From assembly GCF_019097595.1 (NCBI RefSeq), contig NC_080726.1:10018205-10082204 (forward strand): a stretch of 64,000 nucleotides of DNA. Reading direction: 5' to 3'. The stretch is from Hemibagrus wyckioides. Taxonomy: Eukaryota; Chordata; Actinopteri; Siluriformes; Bagridae. The notes below the pieces were generated by a model. That model saw only the letters and a list, made by a program, of their open reading frames with translations. It was not told the origin of the DNA and ran no database searches. Of this stretch, positions 1 through 18,539 are shown piece after piece (within the stretch, counting starts at the first letter, position 1; each line of letters opens with the position of its first letter). The translations under genes and the position numbers were made by a program.

Positions 1-44
1 TTTATTTCTGAAATGTTTACTCACTGGCAAGCAGGAATGTTTAA

Positions 45-1646
<1,602 letters not shown>

Positions 1647-1990
1647 GTCATCAGCTCAGGCATCCCGGTGTGTCCTTCCATGTATGTGCCTACCCATGCT
1701 GCTGTCTGAAAAACTGATTCCATAGGAAGACACAAGGGGCAGGACGAGCAGTAAAGCCAATGCAGGCAACAATAACAAAAAAAAAAAAAAATCCCTTCTC
1801 CTGTCAGCCCGGGACTGACCAATCAGAAACACTTTAATGTGAATTATGGCCGTTGGATGGAGAAGAGTTCGCAGAAGATGCCCGCTGAATGGAGGAGCAG
1901 TGACTCTCAGTCAGATTCAGCTTGGCCACTACTGAAAAGCTCAAACTTGAGAATATTATGCAAATAAAATTGCCAAAATGTATTAGAAAA
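1647..1990 (+). other. egln2: egln2 3' UTR (probable)
   Basis: Non-coding sequence after the stop. The first good AATAAA is at 1963-1968 inside 'gcaaataaaattgcc', which would give a 3' UTR of roughly 340 nt. Another AATAAA (2048-2053) allows a longer form. The end is inferred from the hexamer alone. Confidence 0.5.
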
Positions 1991-2731
1991 TGATCACTAC
2001 TGTACTTTTGCCCTTATCTGTACGTACCGTATTTTTTTTTCATAGTAATAAATCAGATTCTCTTTGCTCCTTAAACTTCCTCTTGGACAAGACACTCTTT
2101 TCAGTAGTGTTTGGGGTTGGAAGGAGAAGAGGAAGTGACGACCGACTGGCCGAATCGGTCCTGACCGTATTGTAAGCCGAAGTGAAGCATTGATCAGTGT
2201 TAACGTCCCCCAGTGGACTGCGCCCACTCCGACACCCAAATAACGCAGTGAACTTTTACACTCCTGACGTTTTTCCGAGCGAACAGAGAACCTTATGACT
2301 GTTGGTACGGAACTTGGCTGTACAGCAGGAGGGTCAAACCAGGGTTCAGTGACTGATTTTTACAGCTGTGTTTTATAGTGAGAATGTTAGCTGTGATTTC
2401 ACGGCTATGCCTGTAACGTTTTTTTTCTTTTTCTTTTTCTAAACTAAACGGCCTTCTCTTGTTAGAAAGCACAGACAGAGTGAAGTGTGCTAGCATGTCT
2501 TTAAAAGGCCACTCTGTGTTTTAATGGCGAAGCACTTGAGCGAGTCACCTTTCGAAAAACAGGGAGCTGACAATCTCTCATTAAACAAATCAAGAAACAA
2601 CTCATTCAGACCACAGAGTACATAGTCTGTCTGTTTTATGCTGTCATTTCCTAAAATGCAAAATCAATGAAATTACATACAAATTGTAATCACTTTGAAA
2701 CAGCACAATGATAAAGACCCTTATCTAAGGG

Positions 2732-2816
<85 letters not shown>
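2732..2816. repeat. (CTAT)n microsatellite
   Basis: About 21 CTAT units with slight decay at the right end (ttgtctgtatctatcggtc). It sits between egln2 and tmem160. The rest of 1990-5330 is AT-rich intergenic DNA with no supported gene; a G run (4230-4238) and a (GT)n at 4756-4772 are the only other marks. Confidence 0.95.
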
Positions 2817-5334
2817 TTGTCTGTATCTATCGGTCTATCTGGAGACGTTTCCTGCTTAGCCCTTGGAGTCGAGGTGAGAATAATGAGTAGAAACTAAAGC
2901 AGGTCCAACAATACAGTCTCAGTGACTTGCTTTTCATTCATAACGTAAGAAGAAAAACAAAACAGCATCACATGTTAATCTTTCATCAATAGTTCATGTG
3001 TTATATCACGATCACTACAAAATGAACACATTCCTGTTGTGTACGTTTTTATAAATGACAGAAGATGAAGAAGAATGTGATTAAGAAACTGCAAACCTTG
3101 GTTGTTATCCAGAGGAATAAAATAAATTTCTCTTAAAAACTTAAATTTGATCATATCGCAAATCTAGACTAGTTTTCTGATGGAGTAGGCTTTCATAAGA
3201 TGATAGCAGATAGTCAGAGAAATCATTAACAAGCACTTTATTGTAGATAATGGTGGTATTAAAACATGACCGCTGTTGGAAATGGTCAGTAAAACGCAAT
3301 ACACAATTTTGAAACACAATACAAATCACGGAGGAATTTGCTCGTATTATTTTTTTCCTCAGTTTGCGGAATTTATTTTAAAAAACATGTCTGATTTTGT
3401 ACATTTGAACTCCTGTGCCTTATATTGTATAATGCTTTCTAAACCTGTCACAATGCTCGAACCGTTTTTTATTTCATTTTCTTTGTAAATAATGAATGCG
3501 TGTGTAAATAAGGAAACGGAGTTTGCTCATCTGTTTATTGTGCAAGTGCAGGTTCATCTGCAAGAATTTTGAAAGAGGAAACATTTCCATCAAATCTTTG
3601 TTTTCAATTTTAACCTTTTCACTTTAGAGAACTCATTTCTCTTCAACGTTCTCTTGAAGAATCCCTTTCTGAGTAGAGATGCTTTAACCTGAACCTTTAT
3701 TTCTAAAAGGACAAATGTCCTCAGTTTTACACTACAGCCGGAAGCTTTCTCATGTGCGTGTGTGTCTGTTTCTTGTTTCTCATTGTCCGTTTGAGCAAAA
3801 ATAATCAGATTCAGACAAAAGAAAATGAATGAATAATGCTCTGGAAAGCAGAATGTTCTAAACAAAATCTCCCATTAAACCAGCCGCTGCAGAAACTAAA
3901 GCTCACTACAGCTCACAAAAAGAAAAGAACCAGATCCTACATTCACTGAAATCGCTTTTAATTCTCTTAAGGCTTGGGGGTTTTGATGAACGGGTATCAT
4001 TAGGAATGAAATCGGTTGGAGTGTTTGGAATGGGGTGTTGTTTACCTCGTCTTCTCAGAAGATAAGACATAGATGAGAAGAGATGAACTTGAGATAAACC
4101 TTCAAGGAATTTAAGAGCTAGTGTTTTCATCAGCCAGACAATACACTGGTTGTTTTTCAGCAGCGTTCGTTTTACAATACAAATGTGAAGAAAACTGATA
4201 AAGTGTCATTTCCATTAAGGGGAAAAAGGGGGGGGGGGCAATGTTTAAATCCTGTCTTGGGAGAAGGAAATGGACTTAAGAACATGTCAATTCAGTGTAA
4301 ATGGACTTGGTAAACAATATCTCTTTTTAAATATGTTTAGAAGAGATTGTTATGGGTTCATTACGGCCTGTAGGTAACTGAGCAATAGCTGTAACAGTAT
4401 CATGTGGTTCTGCACTCCAGCAGATATAATTAGGATTTTTGATTAGGCCTAAAATTTATAAATACTGTATGCAGCGCACAGCTAGTCAAGCACTAGGTGC
4501 TTTGCCTCACGGAAATGAGAGGAAAGGTTCCTCTGAGCCATCGTACTCAAACAGACGGAGGTTTTGTAACTCATAATGATTAAACAGTTAGGGAGAGATA
4601 GTTCCAAATGAGTGAAATGCTGCTTGTCTTAGCCGTAGCGTGCAGCAGGAGGTTTGGCCTCTGGAATGTGTCAACAAACAGGAAGTGTTTTTCCTTATCC
4701 GGTCTGAGCACTGACAGTGAGTGGAAATTTCCTGGTCCTTCATCATGCTGACTCTGTGTGTGTGTGTGTGTGTCTGTTGGCCTCGCCTGATCACTCGAGG
4801 TACTTTCCCAGGTTTTAACGGGGATGTTATTCAATGCCCTCAAACATATTGAATATGCATGAGAAGAACCGGGTGAACACAGTAGAGAAAAAAAAACAGC
4901 TAATAAGCAATGGCCTCTGTGACTCTATAACATCTGTAACATTCAAAATTACAATAACAGATTGTGTTGAATTACTATAATGTCAATGTTTTTTCCCCCC
5001 AATGCACCAGCTACGCGTTGGTTATACAAGTAACAGGAAGGGCATGTGCAGACCCTGAGAAACTGGAGAGAGGTCGAAGAGAGGGAGAGGACGAGAGAGA
5101 GAGCAGCTAATGACGTGTTACAAGTGCAGTCACATACTGTTCTTAAGACCAGAATAAATGCCTAGGTCGTTCAGCTTCCGTCCTTTTCCCCTCTCCACAC
5201 CATCCCTACTGCTCCGATATCCATGTTAATAAAAGATTAAAGGCTAAAATTACTGTGGAAAAAAAACTCTACTGTCTGCTGCCTGCGTCATTCAGTCAGA
5301 AGAGCATCAGCTTGGGGAATGGATGTGTTAAAAG

Positions 5335-5527
5335 GACAGCTCAGTGATTAAGGCTCTGGGTTATGGTCTGGAAGATTAAGGTTTCATGTCAAACTGCCAC
5401 AGCTGAGGCACTGACTGGGCATTAACTCTATCTGCTGTAGGGTTGCTGTATCATAACTGACCCCGGTGTCCTAACAAGCTGAGATATGCACGGTCAGAAT
5501 TTCACTGTAATATATACGTGACAAATC
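5335..5527 (+). repeat. tRNA-derived SINE (catfish-type), decayed
   Basis: The stretch begins GCTCAGTGATTAAGGCTCTGG (tRNA-like A-box region), continues with a degraded B box (ggtttcatgtcaaa), then a body with 'gctgtatcataactgaccc' and 'ctaacaagctgagatatgc', and ends 'atatatacgtgacaaat'. From memory this is the layout of an abundant tRNA-derived SINE in siluriform fishes. It is not a functional tRNA gene, because the cloverleaf and B box are damaged. It is the main basis for suspecting a catfish. Confidence 0.7.
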
Positions 5528-5689
5528 TGGAAGTTGAGTCATGTCAACTGGATTTTGTTTCTAGTTAGATCGAAAAATTAGATCGAAACAATCGAAATGA
5601 AAGCTTCTGTTCTGTTCTGATGACTCAGGTTGTCTGTGTTTAAGTTGACTGGATTTTAGCAAATGGGCAACAATGAATATGTAATATTA

Positions 5690-5784
5690 AAATATTATAT
5701 TATATTATATTATATTATATTATATTATATTATATTATATTATATTATATTATATTATATTGTATTGTATTGTATTATATATTA
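5690..5784. repeat. (ATATT)n pentanucleotide microsatellite
   Basis: About 18 ATATT units, with G-substituted units (attgt) at the right end. Just upstream, 5528-5600, is a short stretch ('gaagttgagtcatgtcaactgg' then 'tagttagatcgaaa') that recurs at 53227-53275, so it is probably an older dispersed repeat. Confidence 0.93.
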
Positions 5785-6222
5785 AAAAGCATGAGCAAAA
5801 TCAAGACCATAATTAAAAAAGTTTTAAAAGTTTTTTTTTTTTTTACTAGGAATTAGTTGCATAATACTACTGACCCACAGAAATAAGAGTCCAAAGACTA
5901 TACATTGTGTGCTCTGTGATTGGCCTGCACAGTGGCGTGACAATGTAGAATACGACTTGGGAGTTACACAGCTATACACATCAAAGATGTGTATTCTTTT
6001 CCTTCACACACACACACACACACACTTACTGTTTTCCCATGACTCCCTGACTTCCTCCCTGCACTCCTCACGCTAAAGGATCATCAGGTAGGACAGGAGT
6101 GGGGGCCAAAGAGCGCCAAGAAGCAGACAGAGACAAAGGGCTCCAGTACAGAGAGGCAGGCAGGAAGAAGCCACACACTTACTTAAAAAAAAAGAAGAAA
6201 AACTACACAAACACACACGCAG

Positions 6223-6228
<6 letters not shown>

Positions 6229-6274
<46 letters not shown>

Positions 6275-6645
6275 GCACACATATACACACACAGCTACAC
6301 AAGACCACGTTTTTAAAGCATGCACAGACACAGAGTCTAACAGATCTAAAGGTTAAAAGTGACACAAACATTCCCTATGACCTTTCTCTCTTTTTGAAAA
6401 TAACCAACACGCATGCTTCAAAAATAGCCACTGTCTAATCTTTGTGTGTTTTTGTTATTATCCAGGGTCAAATGTAGTGTTCAGAGAGGAATGTGACCGA
6501 GCGATGACCTGAACAGTCAATATCTAACGATGATAAAGCATCACTCTGATAAATTTTGATTGACCTACACTCTAAAAAACCAAAGTAAAACAAAAAGAAA
6601 AATAAAAGTCAAAACCACTGTTCAATTCAAGGCAAGACACTAGAG
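6229..6645. repeat. local duplication, copy 1 (preceded by TC/AC microsatellite)
   Basis: A (TC)n(AC)n tract at 6229-6293 leads into about 350 bp that recurs at 8221-8609. Shared blocks include 'taaaggttaaaagtgacaca', 'tttgaaaataaccaacacg' and 'ataaattttgattgacctac'. By eye about 90% of bases match, with small indels. No coding potential or transposase trace is seen, and the function is unknown. Confidence 0.85.
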
Positions 6646-7733
6646 TTATATAATATATAATTAATATAAATAATATATCTGTTAATTGCTGATATTCTGT
6701 ATATATCTAAATATATTTTGTATTCAAATCCTCCTCCCCTAAAGGTACATGATTTATATAATTAATAAACATATATTTTGCATACTTAACCAAGAAACCA
6801 AAATTCTCGACTTTTAGAATATTTTTAGAAATCAAATATTTATCTATTAATTAAGACACTTTTTTAATAGAAAACTGTGTGGAAATATCATTTCTTTATT
6901 GTTTCTTCATGATAATACATATTTACTGTTATAAAAAAAGAAGTTCTGTATAGAATCTAATGGAAATTCAACAGAAACCAAGATACCATAATATTCATCA
7001 GGCAACTTTTTGTTTTTCTCACTCTAATTAGTCACATTTATAAAGTTTATAATGATGATTTTGCATATTATAATGACTGTGTATATTAAAATTGATGTAC
7101 AGGGGGAAACAAGTGAGCTACTTCAAAATTTCAGTGGTCACAAATGAACAATCACTTTTATGAAATTCTGTTGGGAGTTTATATTTTTTGTATTATTTTG
7201 TATAGTTTAAGAGAAATCTTTTCCATCAGTAGTGTTGTGTGGATCGTATGTGCTGTGCTCAAGCTTTTAGCATAACATGACAAAAGATTTTTCAAAGAAC
7301 GGTTAAAGATTCTTTACAATAAACCTGTCTAAAGAAATATTGAATAAACATGATATTTTTTATGAGGTATTAATTTGAGGTATTATTATACAGTAAGACA
7401 TAAAATGCTAAACAATGTTAGGGGTAAAGGAGATCCGGCTCATAGTGACTGGTAATAATGTATAGCGTTAAACACTGTAGCCTCTTTGGATTGGATTTTC
7501 CCTACTATAATATCGCTTGATTAATAAATAATGGTTAGTTTATTTACAAGAAAATAACTATAAAATCCTAACACTTCTAGTAAACTATCTAAACTCCTGA
7601 TATGTGGTTTTACAGCTAAACTACGAGCGTGTTATTTGGTTTAGCAGGTAAACACCGCCATCTTGTGTACATATTGTTTAATAACGAAATTCTGAGTTGA
7701 AAAACTTTTTGAGGTACTGATAGCATAGGTTTA
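6646..7733. other. AT-rich intergenic DNA, nothing recognised
   Basis: About 1.1 kb of strongly AT-rich sequence between the first duplication copy and the MITE. No open frame of note, repeat array or splice-flanked coding block was found. Confidence 0.6.
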
Positions 7734-8098
7734 TACACTCATGGCTCACTTTAATAGGAACACCTGCTCATTTATGCAGTTCAGAATCAGAGAAGTTAAA
7801 TACCTGGTGATTTTTTGTGCTGTCCAGTTTGTGTCCATGACAGCCTCAGATTCCAGTACATGGCTGACGGGAGTGAAGCCTAACATGGTCCTCTGCGGTT
7901 GTAGCACATCCACAACAAGGCCAATGTTTGTTTTGTGCATGTTGAGATGCTTTTCTGCTCACCAGAGTTATAAAAAGTGATTGTTTGAGTTACTGTATCC
8001 TTCCTGACAGCTTGAAACAATCTGCCTGTTTTCCTTTGACCTTATCAATGAAGCATTTCCACCCAAAGAACTCACTCAGAGTTTATATGGTGAGTGTA
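7734..8098 (+). mobile_element. MITE derived from a Tc1-like element
   Basis: A 365-bp element with ends TACACTCA...TGAGTGTA and a 5' region 'actttaataggaacacctg' that I recognise as the start of a common fish Tc1-like family (also at 41350). The centre differs from any transposase, and reading frames across it are short. It is non-autonomous and inserted between egln2 and tmem160. Confidence 0.7.
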
Positions 8099-8220
8099 TG
8101 TAGTCAAGGTTTTGAAAGATATAAAACCATTTGAGATCTGTTGTTAATCAAAATGGATTTAATGATTAAGTCCAACACACTGAAATAAATCACAGCAACT
8201 CCAACCAACAGGAAGGACTA

Positions 8221-8609
8221 CACACACACACACACACACACAGCTACACCAGACAATGTTTTTTAAAGCATGCACAGACACAAAGTCTTACAAACAAATC
8301 AACAGATCTTAAGGTTAAAAGTGACACAAACATTCCCTATGACCTTTCTCTCTTTTTGAAAATAACCAACACGTATGCTTCAAAAATAGCCACTGTCTTA
8401 TCTTTGTGTGTTTTTGGTCTTATCTAGGGTCAAATGTAGTGTTCAGATAGTAATGTGACCGGGTGATGACCTGAACGGTCAATATCTAACAATGATCAAA
8501 GCATCACTCTGATAAATTTTGATTGACCTACACTCTAAAAAACATAAGGTCCAAAAAAGGGACAAAACTGTTTAGCTGTTTAATTCAAGGCAAGATAAAC
8601 GCCAGAGAT
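8221..8609. repeat. local duplication, copy 2
   Basis: Second copy of the 6.3-kb segment, in the same orientation 1.95 kb away and again preceded by a CA tract (8221-8242). Small indels such as the extra 'caaacaaatcaaca' distinguish it from copy 1. Confidence 0.85.
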
Positions 8610-8715
8610 AAACAGTGTCATTTGTTTATTGTAATGAAATTTTTTTCTTCCCCAAACTGTATCATATACACAAACTGTTCATATGATAATAATAATAATG
8701 ACCAGAATAGACCAC

Positions 8716-9112
8716 CTACTACTACTACTGCTACTGCTACTGCTACTGCTACTGCTACTGCTACTACTACTGCTACTGCTACTGCTACTACTACTGCTAC
8801 TGCTACTGCTACTGCTACTACTACTGCTACTGCTACTGCTACTACTACTGCTACTGGTACTGCTACAGCTACTGGTACTGCTACTACTACGGCTACTACT
8901 GCCACTGGTACTGCTACAGCTACTGGTACTGCTACTGCTACTACTACTGCTTCTGGTACTACTGCTACTGCTACTGCTACTGGTACTGCTACTGGTGCTA
9001 CTGCTAGTTCTGCTACTGGTACTACTGCTACTGCTACTACTACTACTGCTACTACTACTGCTACTACTATTACCGCTACTGCTACTACTACTACTACTAC
9101 TACTACTACCAC
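8716..9112. repeat. interrupted (CTACTG)n / CTA-CTG trinucleotide tract
   Basis: Nearly 400 bp consisting almost only of CTA and CTG triplets (plus a few GGT, CAG, CGG and CCA), often alternating as CTACTG. The left half is purest and the right half carries more substitutions. The tract is open in several frames on both strands (poly-Leu, Ala/Thr, Ser, Val/Ala). These frames have no splice context or conserved residues, so they are treated as non-coding. Confidence 0.95.
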
Positions 9113-9370
9113 TAATATTACTGATAATGTATTGAAAAATAAAAACTCTAGTATCATGGTCCAATATCAACATTAATATTATTGTCCATTACAGTGGACA
9201 TTATGTCTTGGTTTGTATTAAAAACCTATTTACGTAACTAAAACTTGAATGCAATTAAATTGAAAAATTAAATTGTAGGAAAAATCACACTGAATGCAGA
9301 TATGCATTAATGAATAGACACCAATGAAGTTAAACAACAGAATCCCAGAAAAAACATATCTGCATTGTTG

Positions 9371-9799
9371 TTAGTTAACATGCTTATGATTTTCTAATAC
9401 ACCAATCAGGCATAACATTATGACCACCGGCCTAATATTGTGTTGGTCCCCCTTTTGCTGCCAAAACAGCCCTGACCCATCATGCACTGTGTATTCCGAC
9501 GCCTTTCTATCAGAACCAGCATTAACTTCTTCAGCAATTTGAGCAACAGTAGCTCGTCTGTTGGATCGGATCACACGGGCCTGCCTTCGCCCACCACTTG
9601 CATCAGTGAGCCTTGACCGCCCATGACCCTGTCGCCGGTTCACCACTGTTCCTTCCTTGGACCACTTTTGATAGATACTGACCACTGCAGACTGGGAACA
9701 CCCCACAAGAGCTGCAGTTTTGGAGATGTTCTGATCCAGTCGTCTAGACATCACAATTTGGCCCTTGTCAAACTCGCTCAAATCCTTACGCTTGTCCAT
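9371..9799 (-). CDS. Tc1-like transposase N-terminal DNA-binding fragment, intact 142-aa frame
   Basis: From ATG at 9799 the frame reads [17 protein letters not shown], then [18 protein letters not shown] (first helix-turn-helix), [18 protein letters not shown] (the linker with a GRPR-like AT-hook motif) and [13 protein letters not shown] (second helix-turn-helix). It then passes the deletion joint and ends outside the right terminal repeat. Full Tc1-like transposases are about 340 aa with a DD34E domain, which is absent here. There is no stop or frameshift in the DNA-binding part, unlike copies 2-4. It could at most bind its own terminal repeats. Whether it is expressed is unknown; it is most likely a relic. 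Confidence 0.45.
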   Translation of the reverse strand: MDKRKDLSEFDKGQIVMSRRLDQNISKTAALVGCSQSAVVSIYQKWSKEGTVVNRRQGHGRSRLTDASGGRRQARVIRSNRRATVAQIAEEVNAGSDRKASEYTVHDGSGLFWQQKGDQHNIRPVVIMLCLIGVLENHKHVN

Positions 9800-9935
9800 T
9801 TTTCCTACTTCTAACATCAACTTTAAGGACAAAATGTTCACTTTCTGCCTAATATATCCCACCCACTAACAGGTTCCATGATGAGGAGATCATCAGTGTT
9901 ATTCACTTCACCTCCTGTTATGCCTGATCGGTGTA
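9398..9935 (-). mobile_element. Tc1-like deletion derivative, copy 1
   Basis: A 538-bp element with ends TACACCAATCAGGCATAACA...TGTTATGCCTGATCGGTGTA and TA at both borders. On the - strand it keeps the transposase N-terminus (helix-turn-helix region) fused directly to the last residues of the element ([14 protein letters not shown]), so the whole DDE catalytic domain is missing. Three relatives with the same architecture lie at 12263-12791, 14092-14640 and 30018-30422, so this deleted form, rather than the full element, seems to be what spread. Confidence 0.88.
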
Positions 9936-10230
9936 CGTCAAATGTCAACCAAGAAGACAAGTAATTAATGGAATTGGGAAAAAGGTACAAAAATAAATTG
10001 TTTATATCAATAATAAGCAGTTTACTTGTGTGTATTGAGGAAGAATGACTGCTTAAGGCACTTGGCCTTTATTAAAAAGGTTTTGATTAAAAGCATTGAT
10101 GTAAAACTCATAAGCACCGGGCCTGTAGATGGAGCTGTGTGTATTCCTGGTGAGTTACACACTCAGCACGCGCCTCTTGCACGGAATCGAAAAGGTCAGA
10201 GGTGAATGAAAGGTGGTGCTTTGGTCAGTC
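9936..10230 (+). promoter_or_regulatory. tmem160: tmem160 upstream and probable promoter region
   Basis: About 295 bp between the transposon and the start codon. The final 100 bp becomes richer in CpG (cacgcgcctcttgcacggaatcg), and CpG-rich sequence continues through exon 1, the pattern of a TATA-less housekeeping promoter. No transcription start can be fixed from sequence alone. Confidence 0.4.
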
Positions 10231-15692
<5,462 letters not shown>

Positions 15693-16890
15693 TAAAGAGA
15701 CTCCAACTCTCTGGAGTTCTGCGCTAGGATCGGAGTTCTGATCCTCTCAGTAAATATTGAAAGACAAAACATACCTTTAGTGGCAACAGAGTCTATTTTC
15801 ATGTTGGAGAGTATGCAGAGGTTTAGTGGTTATACTATAAACTGGTCTTTGTCCTGGTGTGAGTTTACGAGGATCGAGGGTCATGAGTATTATTTGCAAT
15901 ATAGATAAATTAGTGTGGGTGTGTATACATATTCTAAGGTGTTTTATATCTATGTGAAGCACTTATAACTTAAAGGAATAATCTATCATTTCATTGTGGT
16001 TCCAGCTTTTAAGGCAGTTGCGTAGTTCTTTGTTGCTGAACTGAAGCCCTCTAGGCTTTCAGCACGTTTTGGATGAGAGGTGATCTACCTTAAAGGTGCC
16101 GTTTGTCATTTTTAGAGACCTCTACTGTCTGCTTTGGATATAGCAGCTGTGGTGAAAACACTCACAAGACTTCCCACTTCACCATGCCTGATCTGTTGCC
16201 TTTTAAGGAAAAAGTGCAGCGGAGTGGTGATAGCACCTCTGTTAATATCCAGGCTGGAAAAAAACGTACACCGAAGCCTGAAGTGAAGAAACTATTCGGA
16301 TATGTTGCATGCTAACGTAGAGAAACACTTAAAATTACAGACAGCGCCTTTAAAACAACTTGAGATTCAAGACATCGGCATGTCTTCCACGAGTTAAGTT
16401 TTGAAGCGGGTTTTAAAAGCTGTGTCTTTTGCTTTAGTGCTGTATATATTGTAGGTATTTGTTGCAATAGAATAAATGATAAAAGTACACAAAAAATGTT
16501 TCTTCAAATCAGAAAACAGTGTATTACAAGGGTAATATCAATATTTACACTTAAAAAAAAAAAAAAAAGCACTGGTTATTATTTGCTTTGTTATACACTG
16601 TTATTGGGGGGAAAAAAAAAGGTTAAATCTGGAAGTCCTGAAGGGTTTTCGTCTCATCCGTCTGTGCAGACGCTCTCATCTTTCCTACAGAAGCCTACAA
16701 CAGAGTGTTTCCCTTTCAGAGAGACTTCTATGTAGAACATGTAGCTGTCAGAAAAACCTTTAGGGACTATTTTTTTCTAAGAGTGTAGTTGCAAAGTGGT
16801 TCTAATAGCTGCTTGCTTTAGTCTGTAGACTTTCTGTTGTTGCCCTTATGGGCTTTGACTTATGACTTTGAAATAAAACAATTTCCCTTC
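15693..16890 (+). other. tmem160: tmem160 3' UTR (probable extent)
   Basis: Non-coding sequence after the stop. AATAAA occurs at 16471-16476 and 16872-16877, giving 3' UTRs of about 0.8 or 1.2 kb. The AATAAA overlapping the stop (15691-15696) is too close to be the main signal. Which one is used cannot be told from sequence. Confidence 0.4.
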
Positions 16891-18491
16891 CATAGTATCC
16901 AGCTATATTTCCAGCTATATTCTGGGAAACACTCAAAAACGATTTAAGAAAAATTGGCTTGCGACCAAAATGGTGGTGTTTGCTAGTAATATCTCAAATT
17001 TAAGAAAACAGTTAAACCAGAAATGATCTTGAAATGTTTTTAAGCCTCCTTCATAACCTTGCCTAGGCTTTTTTTTTTGTCTGCAAAGATCATGTCAGGT
17101 GAAGACCCAAGTTGAACAAGCTGGTGGTAAATGCAGTCAGCCTGCGTAAAGATTAAATAAAGTCTAAAATAACATAATCAAGTTGTTGTTTAGCTACATG
17201 TCATAGTGAGATGGACAAGAGTCTAATCTTAGTCTTTTACTGTAATCCGATACCAGCTGTTCATGATGCCTCTGTGCTCTCACTGCCTCCAAAGCGAAGA
17301 GAACATTTTCACATTTACACAGTAAGAGGAAAGCGAATCTACAGAACAGCACTGACTGGATTAATCTGTGATCATTTCCCCGCTGATGTGTGCATGATCA
17401 GAGATCAGTCGGGTGAAGTGATGATGATGATGATGATGATATGTACAAAAGCTGCAATCGAGTGATTTTTACCTCAGGTGATGAGACGGAGGCCGATGCC
17501 GATAATCAAAGCGAGAACTCGTTCCTTATTTGAGACATATAATTAATTAGAATGTGGAAGTAATGTTGTTTCCATCAGCAGATGAGGTTAATGGGTATTG
17601 AATCTTTCAATGTGATTTTCTCCCTTTTCAGGAAAAACAAAGTGTTTATAAGGGGATATACAAGTTAACACAGTTTTAAGCATATGTACATACAGATTTA
17701 TTGTGCTTTCCTTCCTGTTTTGACCTGTTCACTGTACACGTATCTCTTCTAATGTCATTAAAACACACAACACGGATAGAAAGAATGAAAACAACACTCT
17801 GCTGGTTCAATTCGAAGCTCTGTCATGCATTTTTTTTTTTTCCCCTTTGTGGTGTTTAAGCAGGCGTTTTCAGCCGAAGTTGACCTCGTATTTGACGCTC
17901 GCCAATACGTTTCCGCACACATTCTTTCAAACAGTTAATTTAATTCCTCTGAGCTGAATTTATTTAATTCAATTAGCTGTATGTTAATGGAAGTGACACA
18001 GACTGCTCTGACAAAACACAGTGGTCGGACCTTTTGTCAGTCTTTTATGAGCGTGGGCTTAGAATCAATCTTTATAGAATACATTACCACAATGTTGTAC
18101 CTCTTTCTTTTATAGTCAATCTAGCGTAATTACTTGCACATTTCGTACGTAGCTTTATTACCTTGGAAGGGAAGTAGGGCTTTGAGAATTTCTTTTAAAT
18201 TTTTTTGCAGGGGGCCTGGTAACTCTGACTGCAGACCATGTGAAGATACTCGGTGCATATAATGATTACTCCAGAGTTTCATTACATATTGTTCTATAGT
18301 GCATGTTGTAGCGATGGTATTCAATCAGGGAAGCATTCTTCCACTTGCTTGAGAGTTCATGCTGTTTGTTCTGCTGCTCATTAAATCGGTGATCATTTAA
18401 AAATGCCGTCTTGATCCGGATCCTTTGGAGATGTACTTTGTTTAGTTATGTGGTTTAGATGGAACAAAGCCATGCCAATTCGGTCAGATCA

Positions 18492-18495
18492 AAAA

Positions 18496-18537
<42 letters not shown>
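18492..18537. repeat. (AAAT)n microsatellite
   Basis: Eleven AAAT units followed by 'aatactc'. Confidence 0.93.

Positions 18538-18539
<2 letters not shown>

Noticed and set aside
5335..5410. tRNA gene
   Set aside because: The tRNA-like A and B boxes belong to a decayed SINE. The acceptor stem and T arm do not fold, and the SINE body follows directly.
8618..9176. Several long reading frames through the CTACTG tract on both strands
   Set aside because: They are open only because the tract is a triplet repeat lacking stop words in those frames. There is no conserved domain, splice context or start context.
10213..10230. Upstream GTG start for tmem160
   Set aside because: The first ATG in frame is 10231 and gives an Arg-rich presequence. 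Non-ATG initiation is not needed.
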